Positions 15,885-26,065 of a DNA stretch of 64,000 nucleotides are shown piece by piece. How positions within the stretch are numbered: the first letter of the stretch is position 1; every line of letters begins with the position of its first letter. The notes below the pieces were generated by a model. That model was not told the DNA's origin and searched no databases. It saw only the letters and a program-made list of their open reading frames with translations. The stretch covers positions 4,340,001-4,404,000 of the forward strand of contig NZ_CP022436.1 in assembly GCF_002224285.1 (NCBI RefSeq), given 5' to 3'. Source of the DNA: Arthrobacter sp. YN (lineage in GTDB: Bacteria > Actinomycetota > Actinomycetes > Actinomycetales > Micrococcaceae). The position numbers and the translations under genes are program-made.

Positions 15885-16733
15885 TTAGGCGTCGGCGAAT
15901 TCCTCGGACTCTTCAAACTCTACGGCGGCGATGATTTCCTTGGTCTCCGGGTGGATCATGAAGGCCTCGTCGTCGTCCTCGATCATGAGGTAGTCGCCGT
16001 GGTCGGTGGAGAAGTGCCAGGCGAGGGTCTTGACGCCGTCGTGCTCGTAGTTGGGATCGCCCATGGTGATCTTTTCCAGGGCGTAGCCGGCTACATCGCA
16101 CAGTTCGCGGATGATGACCTCGAACTCCGGGGCGTTGGCGAGGGCTTCTTCGTCAGCTTCGGCCTGGCGTTCGGCGAGGTCCGGAATCAGTGCGACGCGC
16201 TCGGCGATGTGCGCTTCGATTTCTTCGTCGGTCAGGACCAGCAGTTCGGACTGGTCGCGGAGGTAGGCCGCGTTGAGGTCGATGATGTCCTCTTCCTCGA
16301 GCAACGCTTCAAACTCGCCGTCGAGCTCGTCCAAGGTAACCACCGAGGAAGGCGGCGTTTCGGACTCGTCCAGTTCGCCGTCGAGGTAGGCCTCTGCTTC
16401 GTCCTCGGTGAGTGCATCGAACGTGGCCGCCGTGCGGTTGAAGAGGTCCAGGTGGCGGGTGGCGCCCATGCCTTCGAGGCCTGCGCGGACGTAAGCATCC
16501 ACTTCCTCGCGTTCCGGTGCGGTGAAGACGTACTGGGCGAATCCGCCGGACAGTGCCTGGGTCAGGTAGAAGTCCACAAAGAAGCTGTTGAGCGCAGCGG
16601 GTGCGATTTCGTCGCTGTTGAGGAGCTCCTGGTACATCTGGTTCACGACGTTGACGTTGGAATCCACTACATCCGCGTTGCCGGCTTCGAAGCTGGTCTT
16701 GTTCAGGACGACGGGGTACTCGTTGGTAGTCAT
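15885..16733 (-). CDS. highly acidic DMP19/DUF4375-like protein
   Basis: 282 residues with about 70 Asp/Glu and only 12 Lys/Arg by my count. The N-terminal third (V-N-Q-M-Y-Q-E-L-L-N-S-D-E-I, then F-V-D-F-Y-L-T-Q-A-L-S-G-G-F-A-Q-Y-V-F) resembles the DUF4375 fold of the DNA-mimic protein DMP19, which binds DNA-binding regulators by imitating DNA charge. The C-terminal half repeats E/D-rich helices, ending with beta strands rich in D-D-D-E. A DNA-mimic role is inference only; a general binding protein is equally possible. The gene stands alone, 165 bp from the divergent SWIM-SNF2 gene. Confidence 0.65.
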   Translation of the reverse strand: MTTNEYPVVLNKTSFEAGNADVVDSNVNVVNQMYQELLNSDEIAPAALNSFFVDFYLTQALSGGFAQYVFTAPEREEVDAYVRAGLEGMGATRHLDLFNRTAATFDALTEDEAEAYLDGELDESETPPSSVVTLDELDGEFEALLEEEDIIDLNAAYLRDQSELLVLTDEEIEAHIAERVALIPDLAERQAEADEEALANAPEFEVIIRELCDVAGYALEKITMGDPNYEHDGVKTLAWHFSTDHGDYLMIEDDDEAFMIHPETKEIIAAVEFEESEEFADA

Positions 16734-16898
16734 GGGAAATCCTCACTGCTGAAAGCTGATGGTGCTCCGGACACTTTCAACGTACGCGTGGGAGCGGCGC
16801 GGCAATCGAGGAAGAGGTTAACGGAGGGCGAAGTTTGGGAGCCGTTTTCTGCTGACTAAGATTGAGCAGATAACCTCCTGCCGAAAGTAGCCCGACGC

Positions 16899-19800
16899 AT
16901 GCCGTCCCACACAGACGAAACCTGGGAACTGGCCATACAGACTCCTGCCATTAACGACCGCTCCCTGGCGGCCGGACTGGCCTATGCCATGGGCAGCCGC
17001 GTCAGCGGGATTACTTTCGACGCGGCCACGGGCCTTCTGATGGGCAAGGTCCGCGGGACCGGTCCGCAGCCGTATTCGACGTCGGCAAAACTGGTTCGCA
17101 AGCCAAGCGGCTGGAGCTGCACGGTAGGGATCTGCAGTTGCCCGGTCCGCAAGGACTGCAAGCACGTGGCCGCGCTGCTCTTCACTGCGGAAGACCACCC
17201 CACCATCCGGGCCCAGCTCCTCTCGCAGGCACCCGGAATTCAAACCTCAAGGGTTGGCTCGGGCCAGCAGGGCGGCAGCGCCCGTCCGGCGTGGGAACAA
17301 GCCCTCAACAGGCTGATCACGAAGCCAGGCACTGCTCCGAGCGCGGCAGGCATCCAGCTCGCCCTCCAGTTCGAGGTGGAAGAGCCCGCCGCCCACTTCT
17401 CCTACACAGGCCGCCGCGACCCCATGCGCAGCGTCCGCCAACTCAAGGCCCGTCCTGTGATGATGGGCGCCAAGGGCAAATGGATCCGCGGCGACGTCTC
17501 CTGGAACAACCTTAGTTATGTGAGCTTCCGGCGGGAATTCAACGAGGTCCACGTCGAATGGCTTCAGACCTTCCTCGCCGCCCACGGTTCCAGCAACGGC
17601 CGCCAGCAACCGTCGGGGGCCATGTGGCTGAGCCTGAACGACTTCGCTGCCAAGAACCTCTGGACCCTCCTCGCCGACGCCACCAAAGCCGGCATCCCCC
17701 TCATCCACTCCGCTGGGAGCGAGCCCGTCAGCGTCGAGACGCAACCCGCCGTCGTCGGACTAAGTTTGGCGCGTCTGGACGCCGCCCAGGACGCCACAAC
17801 GGAAGCGCACGACGGCGGCCTGCAACTGGCACCGTCAGTCACCGTGGCCGGGGAGCCGGTTGACGCCGCCTCGGTGGGCTTCCTGGGCAAGCCGGCAAAC
17901 GGAATCTTCTTCACGCATTCCGGGGACATCCTGCCCGGGGTGCCGCAGCAAAAGAACCTGATCACCCTGGCCCCGATCGAGGGTGGCATCACTGACGAGC
18001 TCCTGGAATTCGTCATGGACGGCCAAACGCTTCAGATTCCTGCCGAGGATGAGAGCCGCTTCCTGACGTCGTTCTATCCGAAGTTGCGGCAATCCACGCC
18101 GGTACAGGCCGCCGACGAATCGGTGGAGCTGCCCACTCTGGCTGTTCCCACGTTGTCCCTGCTGGCCAATTACGGCAACGATCACAAGGTCCGGCTGCAC
18201 TGGGAGTGGCATTACAAGTCCGGCACCCTGGTCACCGCCCAACCCTTGTGGCGGCATCCTGACGACCGTGGCTACAGGGACGACCCCGAAGAAGCCCGCA
18301 TCCTTGAGTCGCTTGGCCGGCCGTGGGATGTGGTTTCGGCGTTGGCCGAGTCCGCCACGGGCGGTTGGGGCGCTCCGCGGCTCGCGGCGTCAACGGAACT
18401 GGGCGGCTTGGACACACTGGCGTTCACCGAAGAGGTCCTCCCGGCCCTGAGGGAATTGCCAGACGTCGTGGTGGAAACCTCCGGCGACATCGCCGATTAC
18501 CGTGAAGCTGCCGAAGCTCCCGTTGTGTCCATCTCCACCAAGGAAACGGCCAGCGGCGACTGGTTCGACCTCGGCATCGTCATCACGCTTGAGGGCGAAC
18601 CCGTCTCCTTTGCCGCAGTGTTCTCAGCCCTCGCGGCCGGGATGAGCCGCATGCTGCTGCCCAGCGGAGCCTACTTCTCCCTGGACCTGCCGGAACTGCA
18701 CCAGCTGCGGGCGCTGATCGACGAAGCCCGATCCCTGCAGGACAACCCGGACAACAAGGACGGCACCCTGCAGATCAGCCGCTTCCAGGCCGGGCTCTGG
18801 GACGAGCTCGCCCAGCTCGGGATTGTGGACGAGCAAGCCGCCGCGTGGCGTGAGGCCGTGGGCGGATTGCTCGACGACGGCGTGACCGGGCTGCCGCTGC
18901 CGGCAGGCCTCAACGCTGAGCTGCGTCCGTATCAGCTGGAAGGATTCAACTGGCTCAGCTTCCTGTACAAGCACAGCTTGGGCGGGGTTCTGGCCGATGA
19001 CATGGGCCTGGGCAAGACCGTGCAGGCCATCGCGCTGATTTGTGCAGCCAAGGACTTGGCCGCGGAGACTGCTGCCGCCGCCCAGGGTGACTCTGTTGAG
19101 GTGACTCCGCGGGCTCCCTTCCTGGTGGTTGCCCCTACGAGTGTCGTGAGCAACTGGGCGCTGGAAGCGCAGCGGTTCGCTCCCGGGCTCGTGGTGCGCA
19201 CTGTCGGTGAAACTTTCGCCAAGAGCGGCCTGTCACCGGCGGACGCGTTGGCGGGTGCCGACGTCGTTATTACCTCCTATGCCCTCTTCCGCATTGATTA
19301 CGACGCCTATGCATCGTTCCATTGGGCCGGGCTCATGCTGGACGAGGCGCAGTTCGTCAAGAACCACCAGTCCAAGGCGTACCAGTGCGCGCGGAAGCTG
19401 CCGGCCAGGTTCAAGCTGGCCATCACAGGCACCCCGCTGGAGAACAACCTGATGGAGTTCTGGGCGCTGACGTCGATTGTTGCGCCGGGACTGTTCCCGA
19501 GCCCCAAACGGTTCGCCGAGAACTATCAAAAGCCGGTGGAAAAGAACGGCGACTCGGCGCAGCTGGGCAAGCTCCGGCGTCGTGTGCGTCCGCTGATGAT
19601 GCGCCGCACCAAAGAGCAGGTCATCAAGGACCTGCCACCCAAGCAGGAGCAGATCCTGGAGGTCGTGCTGAACCCGCGGCACCAGAAGGTTTACCAGACG
19701 CACCTGCAGCGTGAGCGACAGAAGATCCTGGGTCTGATCGATGACGTGAACAAGAACCGCTTCACCATCTTCCAGTCGTTGACTTTGCTGCGGCAGCTGA

Positions 19801-20351
19801 GCCTGGATGCGTCGTTGGTGGATTCGTCATTGTCCGGCGTCCGCTCCTCGAAGCTCGATGTGTTGTTCGAGCAGTTGGAGGACGTCATCTCCGAGGGCCA
19901 CCGGACGCTGATTTTCAGCCAGTTCACCGGGTTCCTGGGGAAGGTCCGCGAGCGCCTGGACGAAGAGGGCGTGGAGTACTGCTACCTCGACGGCAGCACC
20001 CGGAACCGCGGCGACGTGGTCAGCGAGTTCAAGAACGGTGCCGCACCGGTGTTCCTGATCTCGCTGAAGGCTGGTGGCTTTGGGCTCAACCTGACGGAAG
20101 CCGACTACGTGTTCCTGCTGGATCCGTGGTGGAACCCGGCGTCCGAAGCCCAGGCCGTGGACCGCACGCACCGTATTGGGCAGGCCCGGAACGTCATGGT
20201 CTACCGACTGGTCGCGAAGGACACCATCGAGGAGAAAGTCATGGCGTTGAAGGCCAAGAAGTCACAGCTGTTCGCAGACGTGATGGAAGGTGACGCCTTG
20301 GCCGGAGGCTCATTGACGGCGGACGACCTGGCGGCGCTGTTCGCGGAGTGA
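16899..20351 (+). CDS. SWIM zinc finger SNF2-family DNA-dependent ATPase
   Basis: 1150 residues. The N-terminal SWIM motif C79-S-C81...C87-K-H89 binds zinc and probably DNA or protein. A ~500-residue central part of unknown fold follows. The SNF2 ATPase starts near residue 670: Walker A D-D-M-G-L-G-K-T (about 697-704), V-V-A-P-T-S-V-V, L-D-E-A-Q (motif II), then in lobe 2 F-S-Q-F-T-G-F, S-L-K-A-G-G-F-G-L-N-L and the arginine-finger region D-R-T-H-R-I-G-Q. Bacterial relatives (HepA/RapA-like) remodel protein-DNA complexes; the precise role of SWIM-SNF2 proteins is not established. It is monocistronic; the convergent MFS gene ends 8 bp away. Confidence 0.92.
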   Translation: MPSHTDETWELAIQTPAINDRSLAAGLAYAMGSRVSGITFDAATGLLMGKVRGTGPQPYSTSAKLVRKPSGWSCTVGICSCPVRKDCKHVAALLFTAEDHPTIRAQLLSQAPGIQTSRVGSGQQGGSARPAWEQALNRLITKPGTAPSAAGIQLALQFEVEEPAAHFSYTGRRDPMRSVRQLKARPVMMGAKGKWIRGDVSWNNLSYVSFRREFNEVHVEWLQTFLAAHGSSNGRQQPSGAMWLSLNDFAAKNLWTLLADATKAGIPLIHSAGSEPVSVETQPAVVGLSLARLDAAQDATTEAHDGGLQLAPSVTVAGEPVDAASVGFLGKPANGIFFTHSGDILPGVPQQKNLITLAPIEGGITDELLEFVMDGQTLQIPAEDESRFLTSFYPKLRQSTPVQAADESVELPTLAVPTLSLLANYGNDHKVRLHWEWHYKSGTLVTAQPLWRHPDDRGYRDDPEEARILESLGRPWDVVSALAESATGGWGAPRLAASTELGGLDTLAFTEEVLPALRELPDVVVETSGDIADYREAAEAPVVSISTKETASGDWFDLGIVITLEGEPVSFAAVFSALAAGMSRMLLPSGAYFSLDLPELHQLRALIDEARSLQDNPDNKDGTLQISRFQAGLWDELAQLGIVDEQAAAWREAVGGLLDDGVTGLPLPAGLNAELRPYQLEGFNWLSFLYKHSLGGVLADDMGLGKTVQAIALICAAKDLAAETAAAAQGDSVEVTPRAPFLVVAPTSVVSNWALEAQRFAPGLVVRTVGETFAKSGLSPADALAGADVVITSYALFRIDYDAYASFHWAGLMLDEAQFVKNHQSKAYQCARKLPARFKLAITGTPLENNLMEFWALTSIVAPGLFPSPKRFAENYQKPVEKNGDSAQLGKLRRRVRPLMMRRTKEQVIKDLPPKQEQILEVVLNPRHQKVYQTHLQRERQKILGLIDDVNKNRFTIFQSLTLLRQLSLDASLVDSSLSGVRSSKLDVLFEQLEDVISEGHRTLIFSQFTGFLGKVRERLDEEGVEYCYLDGSTRNRGDVVSEFKNGAAPVFLISLKAGGFGLNLTEADYVFLLDPWWNPASEAQAVDRTHRIGQARNVMVYRLVAKDTIEEKVMALKAKKSQLFADVMEGDALAGGSLTADDLAALFAE

Positions 20352-20359
20352 TCTCCCAG

Positions 20360-21532
20360 TCAGTCGTCCAGCCGCACACCGCGCAGCAACAGCATGGTCC
20401 CGCCCACAGCAACCGCGGAGGCCAGGAACACGCCCGCCGCCCCAAGCCCTACCGCCACCACACCGATGACGCTGGGCAGGACCACTTGGCCCACCCTGTT
20501 TCCGGCAAGCCTCAAGGCCAGCGCCCGCCCGCGTTGGCCTTCCGGCGCTTGGGCCGAGAGCCAGGACATCGTCAGGGGTTGGCCAATTCCCAGCCCGAGG
20601 CCGAGGAATGCCATGACCACAAACAGCAGCCACTCGGGCATCGGAACGGCGGCCACAGCCAGGGCCCCCGTGGAGATGGCCAGGCTCAGGATCAGCAACT
20701 TCATGCGTCCCAGCTTGCGGGACACGCTGCCCAGACCCAGCCGGGAAACCATGGAGAACACCGCTCGGACGGTCAGCATCAGGCCCACCGTGGCCGCCGT
20801 GAGGCCGCGTTCGGCGCCGAGTGCCGGCAAGTAGACAACAGTCAGGTCCACTACGGCCAGCACGGTGGCGCTGGTTGCCAACGCGCGGATCACGCCGGGA
20901 GTCCTGAGGAGTGCGGCCGCGCTGCCCTTGGGACCGCCCTTGGCCGTGCGCCTGCCTCGGCTGACCTTCGAAGAAATCACGAACGTGGTCAGGAACATCA
21001 CCAAGCTCATGGCAGTCGCGAGGAGGAAGATCGCCTGCGTGTTCGGGCGAACGGCAGCACCGCCCACCACGGAAATGGCCAATGGTCCCAAGGCCTGGCC
21101 CAAGGACGCGGCGAAGGTCAGGTACCCGAAAGCAGAGTCCAGCCGCGAGGAAGCCGCGTTGTTCGCGACCACCGCTTGCTGCCCCACCACACAGGCCAAC
21201 TGCCCGGCACCCAGAAGCGCGGTTCCCGCTACAAGCGCAGGGACTGACGTCCCCCAGAACAACAGAAAAGCGGAACAACCCAGTACGACGGCGGCCCCGA
21301 TCGCCATGAGCCGACGCTCACCGAGGCGGTCCACCAGTCCGCCGATGGGCAGGGCGAGCAGCAGGGGAAACACAGCGTAGCTCGCGGCGAGAAGTCCCAA
21401 CGCGAACCCCGGAACATCCAATTCGAGCGCGCGGTACGTGGTGGCCGGACGGACCAGGAACGTGACGGCCTGGATGAGCGTCGAGTGGATCAGCAGCGCC
21501 GTGGAGGAACGCCTTCCAAGTTCGCCGATCAT
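20360..21532 (-). CDS. MFS transporter, GntR-linked
   Basis: 390 residues with 12 hydrophobic segments. G-L-V-D-R-L-G-E-R-R is the MFS loop 2-3 motif, and the region near residue 190 is the cytoplasmic middle loop (V-S-R-G-R-R-T-A-K-G-G-P-K). The start overlaps the stop of the upstream GntR-family gene by 4 nt, so the regulator and carrier form an operon. The family (YfcJ/YcaD-like and sugar-efflux-like) does not give the substrate; the neighbouring GH30 gene is transcribed away and may share the control region. Confidence 0.85.
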   Translation of the reverse strand: MIGELGRRSSTALLIHSTLIQAVTFLVRPATTYRALELDVPGFALGLLAASYAVFPLLLALPIGGLVDRLGERRLMAIGAAVVLGCSAFLLFWGTSVPALVAGTALLGAGQLACVVGQQAVVANNAASSRLDSAFGYLTFAASLGQALGPLAISVVGGAAVRPNTQAIFLLATAMSLVMFLTTFVISSKVSRGRRTAKGGPKGSAAALLRTPGVIRALATSATVLAVVDLTVVYLPALGAERGLTAATVGLMLTVRAVFSMVSRLGLGSVSRKLGRMKLLILSLAISTGALAVAAVPMPEWLLFVVMAFLGLGLGIGQPLTMSWLSAQAPEGQRGRALALRLAGNRVGQVVLPSVIGVVAVGLGAAGVFLASAVAVGGTMLLLRGVRLDD

Positions 21533-22191
21533 TCGACCACGAGGCCGGAGCTGGAGATGACCCGCAAGGTCTCATCCCGGGCGCCGATGACATGATCGAA
21601 GGCGACCTTGGCTGCCTTCTCCGCATCCTTTGAAGCTATCGCTTCGACCAAGAGCCGGTGATTGGCGAGTGCTTCATCGCGGCGTTCGGGGGCGTTGTTG
21701 GTGAAGTATCGGTAGCGCTCAACCTGGCTGGCGATCTGTTCATGGAAGCGCTGGGCCCAGGAGTTCCCAGCGATCCTGGCGATCGCAGCATGCAGGGCAA
21801 CCCCGTACTTCATGGCCTCGTCGGCGAACTCCACCATGGCAGCATTGCGTGCCAGTATCCCGCGGAGTTCTTCCAGGTCCGCGGCGGTGGCGTTGGCGCA
21901 GGCCTCCCGTGCCATCAGGGACTCCAACGCTGCGCGAACATCGTACAGCTCGGAAATCACCTTCTCATCCAGCGCGGGAACCAGGACTCCTCCGGTGGAT
22001 TGCTGCTCCAGCAGGCTCTCGGAAATCAGGCGTCGGATGGCTTCGCGAAGGGGCGTGCGACTGACGTGCAAGGCAGTGGCCATGGCAGGTTCGTAGATGC
22101 GCTCACCCGGCTTCAGCTCGAGGCTAAGGATCCGGCGCTTCAACTCGCCGTAGACAAGGTGCGCCCCCGTGTTTCGTGGTTGTTCTGCCAT
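21529..22191 (-). CDS. GntR-family regulator with FCD ligand domain
   Basis: 220 residues. The N-terminal winged helix has G-E-R-I-Y-E-P-A-M-A-T-A-L-H-V-S-R-T-P-L-R-E-A, the FadR-subfamily signature. The C-terminal FCD helical domain (D-V-R-A-A-L-E-S-L-M-A-R-E-A near residue 85, then H-A-A-I-A and H in A-N-H-R-L-L) binds small carboxylates, often with a metal. It precedes and overlaps the MFS gene. A matching dyad operator lies just upstream of its ATG, so it probably represses itself and the carrier. Confidence 0.9.
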   Translation of the reverse strand: MAEQPRNTGAHLVYGELKRRILSLELKPGERIYEPAMATALHVSRTPLREAIRRLISESLLEQQSTGGVLVPALDEKVISELYDVRAALESLMAREACANATAADLEELRGILARNAAMVEFADEAMKYGVALHAAIARIAGNSWAQRFHEQIASQVERYRYFTNNAPERRDEALANHRLLVEAIASKDAEKAAKVAFDHVIGARDETLRVISSSGLVVE

Positions 22192-22216
22192 GCGTGCCGC
22201 CTCAAGAGAAGTGTAC

Positions 22217-22234
22217 TTGTATACATCTATACAA
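22217..22234. promoter_or_regulatory. GntR/FadR-type operator
   Basis: TTGTATA (22217-22223), CATC, TATACAA (22228-22234) is a perfect 7-bp dyad 26 bp before the GntR ATG. Its size and the TTGTATACAA form fit FadR-subfamily operators. It also lies in the ~215-bp gap before the divergent GH30 gene. Confidence 0.7.
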
Positions 22235-22406
22235 CCATGACCCAGAGGAGGGCAAAGTTGTTACACCTGTGACCACTTCTGATTGACCACGAACGAGCCT
22301 GTTCGAGTGCCTTGTTGCGCCCCCAAGAGCCTCATAGTCTCGGCTTTGCCCGGCCTTCCCGGAAACCGGGCAGCACCCGATGAAACCCCGACGATGAGGT
22401 CCACCC

Positions 22407-25400
22407 ATGGCGTTTTCCGCGCGAAGAATCCGAAGGCCAGTGGCAGTACTGGCGGCAGCCGTCACAGCAGCCGCCGGCCTGGCACTCATGCCCGCAACCA
22501 CACCAGAAGCACAAGCCGACGACGCAACAGCTGTCACCATCACCCCGAACCCCGCCACCCGCGGCGAAGCGTTCGAAGGGTGGGGAACCAGCCTGGTGTG
22601 GTTCGCGAATGCGACGGCGGGCTACTCCCCGAGCTGCGGGAGGAGCTGTACCAGAAGGTGTTCGGGGAGGACGGACTCAACCTCAACATCGCCCGCTACA
22701 ACGTGGGCGGCGGAAATGCTTCAGACGTAGCCAATTACCTCAACGATGGCAGCGCTGTGGAGGGATGGTGGAAGCCAGTAGCTGAAGCGCAACCCGGCCA
22801 GCCGGCGTCGAACCTTTACAACCCGGACGGAACCGTGGACAAAACGCAGGCCAACAAGCTCGCGTTCCTGAACGAGTGGGATCCTGACGACCCCGCGTCC
22901 TACAACCCCGACGCCGACAAGAACCAGCGGTGGTGGGTGGAACGCCTCGCCGCAGACCAGCAGATCACCCACTGGGAGGCCTTCAGCAACTCCCCGCCGT
23001 GGTTCATGACCAAGAGCGGGTACGTATCCGGCCAAGTGAACACCGCCAAGGGTGAAAACCTCCTGCCCGAAGCGGAAGCCAAGTTCGCGGCCTACATGAG
23101 GAACGCCGTCGAGCTCCTCGAAAAAGGCAGCGGCATCACAGTGGACACCATCGATCCGTTCAACGAGCCGAACTCCGGCTACTGGGGCACGGACATCAAC
23201 GCCGCCACCGGCAAGCCGCCCACCACATACACCCAAAAGCAGGAGGGTGCGCTGATCTATCCGGCCGCCCAGGACCGCGTGACCAGGCTGCTGGCCGATG
23301 AGCTCAAAAAGGGCAGCACGGACGCCGTCATCTCCGCGATGGACGAGACGGATCCCAGCAAGTTCATGACCAACTGGAACGGCTACAGCCAGGAAGCCAA
23401 GGACGCAGTTGCGCAGCTCAACGTCCACACCTACGGCACCAACGATCGTCGTCGGGTCCGCGACCTCGCCGGTTCCACCGACAAGCCGCTGTGGATGAGC
23501 GAGGTTGGCGGATTCTGGACCGGCAACCCGGTGCTCGGCGACTCCACCAGCGGCTGGGACCGCTCCAATATCACCAACGGACTGGGCATCGCCGGCCGCA
23601 TGGTCAACGATCTCCGCGAACTCGACCCCAACGCGTGGGTCTTCTGGCAGCCTGTGGAGGACACGTACAAGCAGGAGAAGGCAGACAAGGGCTGGGGCTC
23701 CATCTACATCGACTTCGACTGCAATTACGAAGGCCGCGAAGGCTTCTCCAACCGCCGCATCAACGATGGCGCATCCCAGGAACAAGCCAAGTGCAAGGTC
23801 CTGACCAACCAGAAATACAACACCACCAGGAACTTCACCCACTACATCCGGCCTGGCGACTTCCTCATCCAGAACGACAACGCCAAGACGGCCAGCGCCC
23901 TCCGCGCCGACGGCAACGGCGCAACGCTGGTCCACTTCAATGACACCCCGACGGCGGAAAAGGTCACCATTGATCTCAGCCGCTTCGGCAGCATCGCGCC
24001 CGGCGCCAAGGTCACGCCCGTGGTCACCACCAAGTCGCCGCTGGATGACATTGAGAAGAATGCACTCGTCAAGGGCGCGCCAGTCGCCGTCGACACCGCG
24101 GCCAAGTCCGCGACGCTTGACGTTCCCGCCGCATCCGTGGTGACGTTCGTCGTCGACGGCGTCAGTGGAGTTTCGGACGATGCCGCGCCTGTGCAGGACG
24201 GCCACAGCTATCACCTCAGTGGTGAGGCGAGCGGCAAATACCTGACGGGCCGCTCCAATGGTTCTGCCTCAATTGAAGAAATGGGCACGGATGCTGCCGG
24301 TGTGGCTCCGCAGATGTGGACGTTCAACGCCGTGTCTACGGAAGATGAGTTTGCGAACGATCGTCGCTGGGTTCTTACAAACAAGGACGGCCGAGTGCTC
24401 ACAGGCAACGGTGGAGTGCTGAACGGCAGCCAGAGCGGTGCGGCTTCACTGTCCACACTGACGTTGGAACAGGCCAAGGCCAATCCTTCTGCACAGTGGA
24501 TAGTGACCACGGAGAACGGCAAACAGTGGTCCCTGGTGAACGCAGGTGCCGCGATTGCCCTGCAGGTTTCGGGCAACCAGACAGCGGCGGGTACGTCCGT
24601 GGCCTTGGCATCCTCAACCGGAACCACAGCAACAGCCCTGGCCAACCCACACCAGGCGTGGGCCTTCACCGACATAGCAGACCTCAAGCTCTTGGGAGTT
24701 TCCCCTGTTGAGCTGAGCACGCCCGTAGGGACGGCGCCGGTCCTGCCAGCCACGGTCACGCCCGTTTACGAGGCAGGCCCCGGCAAGCAGTTGGCCGTCA
24801 CCTGGGCACCGGTGGATCCTTCCTCGTGGCAGAAGGCCGGCAAAGTAACGGTCTACGGTTCAGGGGTTGACCCGTACGGTCAAACCTTCGAAGCCGTTCT
24901 CACGGTCACGGTGGGCTCCTACATCGCCACGGACCCTGTTTCCGTGACCGTTGGAACCGGATCATCGGTGGCCTCCATACAGGCCTTGGCCCCGGCCAGC
25001 GTTCCTGGACAGATCGCCGATGGTCCCGCCCGGAACCCACTGGCCGTCACGTGGGACTGGTCCGCAGTGTCAGAGTCAGCTCTGCAAAACCCGGGAACCG
25101 TCACGGTGCCCGGAACCGCCAACGGCCTCCCGGCCACGCTGACCATTATTGTGGTGGACCGCGTTCCAGTAGCCAATATCTGCAAGGACGACCCCACCAC
25201 CACGGCCATCGCAAGCTACACCGAGGGCTCCTACATCGCGAAGAACACCTGCGATGCCAACGCCTCCACGCGATGGTCCAACTGGGTGAGCGGCGGCCGT
25301 GCCGGTGACATCCTGAGCTACACCTTCAGCCGCGACTACACCGTTTCCTCCGTGACCGTCACGTCTGCGGAAAAGGCTGCGGCGAGCCTTAAAGTCCAGT

Positions 25401-25924
25401 ACCAGGACGCCTCCGGAACATGGAAGGACACCTCCGCGGGAACCATTACGGGACTCTCCATCTCTTCACCGACCACCGTCCGTTTCGACCCCGTCACCAC
25501 CCGTGGGATCAGGGTTTCGTTCGTGACCACGGCGTCGTACACCAAGGTCGCCGAAGTAGCCATCGCGGGTTCACGTTTGGCTGACGCCGGACTCGCAAAC
25601 CTCGGGCGTCTCCTTGTCAACCAAGCGTCCGTCGTCGGATTCGACCCGGCGACCACCGACTACCGGGTGTTATCGACGTCGGCGACTCCCGCCGTCGTCG
25701 GCTACCCGCTGGACACCAACGCAAAGGTGACAGTTCAGCATTCCACCGTTGAGAACCCGACGGCGGTGATCACCGTGACGGCGCCGGACGGCACCACGAA
25801 GGAATATCGCGTGACTGTTTCTACCGGCAAGGACGCGTGCAAGAGCGATGGCTGGAAGACCAGTCCGTCGCCAGTGTTCACGAACCAGGGGCAGTGTGTG
25901 AGCAGCTTCGCGGCTGGGAAGTAG
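22407..25924 (+). pseudogene. secreted GH30-family glycanase with ricin-like, Ig-like and F5/8C-like modules, frameshifted near residue 74
   Basis: The ATG at 22407 (GAGG 8 nt upstream) starts a signal peptide (A-V-L-A-A-A-V-T-A-A-A-G-L) and the mature end up to T-S-L-V-W-F-A-N-A-T-A-G-Y. The rest, from P-E-L-R-E-E-L-Y-Q-K onward, is in another frame; one extra C in the run at 22627-22630 joins them into ~1172 residues. The catalytic barrel (to about residue 500) has N-E-P-N-S-G-Y-W-G (acid/base Glu) and W-M-S-E-V-G-G-F (nucleophile Glu), fitting GH30 endo-beta-1,6-galactanases. A ricin-type beta-trefoil, two Big_4-like Ig domains, a discoidin-like domain (I-A-S-Y-T-E-G-S-Y...T-R-W-S-N-W) and a cadherin-like C-terminus follow. 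It may be truly inactive or a base-calling error. Confidence 0.82.
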
Positions 25925-25943
25925 GGAAAATCCGAGACAGTGA

Positions 25944-25975
25944 GGCCCCTTGGGATTTTGATCCTGAGGGGCTTT
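25944..25975 (+). terminator. terminator after the GH30 gene
   Basis: GCCCCT-TG-GGAT and ATCC-TG-AGGGGC form a GC-rich stem with a central two-base bulge around a short TTTG loop, followed by TTT (25973-25975). It starts ~20 bp after the stop codon. Confidence 0.6.
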
Positions 25976-26065
25976 GCTGTGTCTTCACCGAAGTGGAACG
26001 AGGGTGCAGAAATGAACAGCGCATGGAACAAGGTAATTCCTTGGCCCTCAAAGCCGTCTGAGCTT

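Noticed and set aside
20348..21247. 299-residue plus-strand frame after the SNF2 gene
   Set aside because: Antisense to the MFS gene at 20360; Gln/His/Gly/Arg-rich without recognisable fold.
22626..22631. programmed -1 frameshift in the GH30 gene
   Set aside because: TCCCCG is not a known slippery heptamer and no downstream structure stands out; mutation or sequencing error is simpler.
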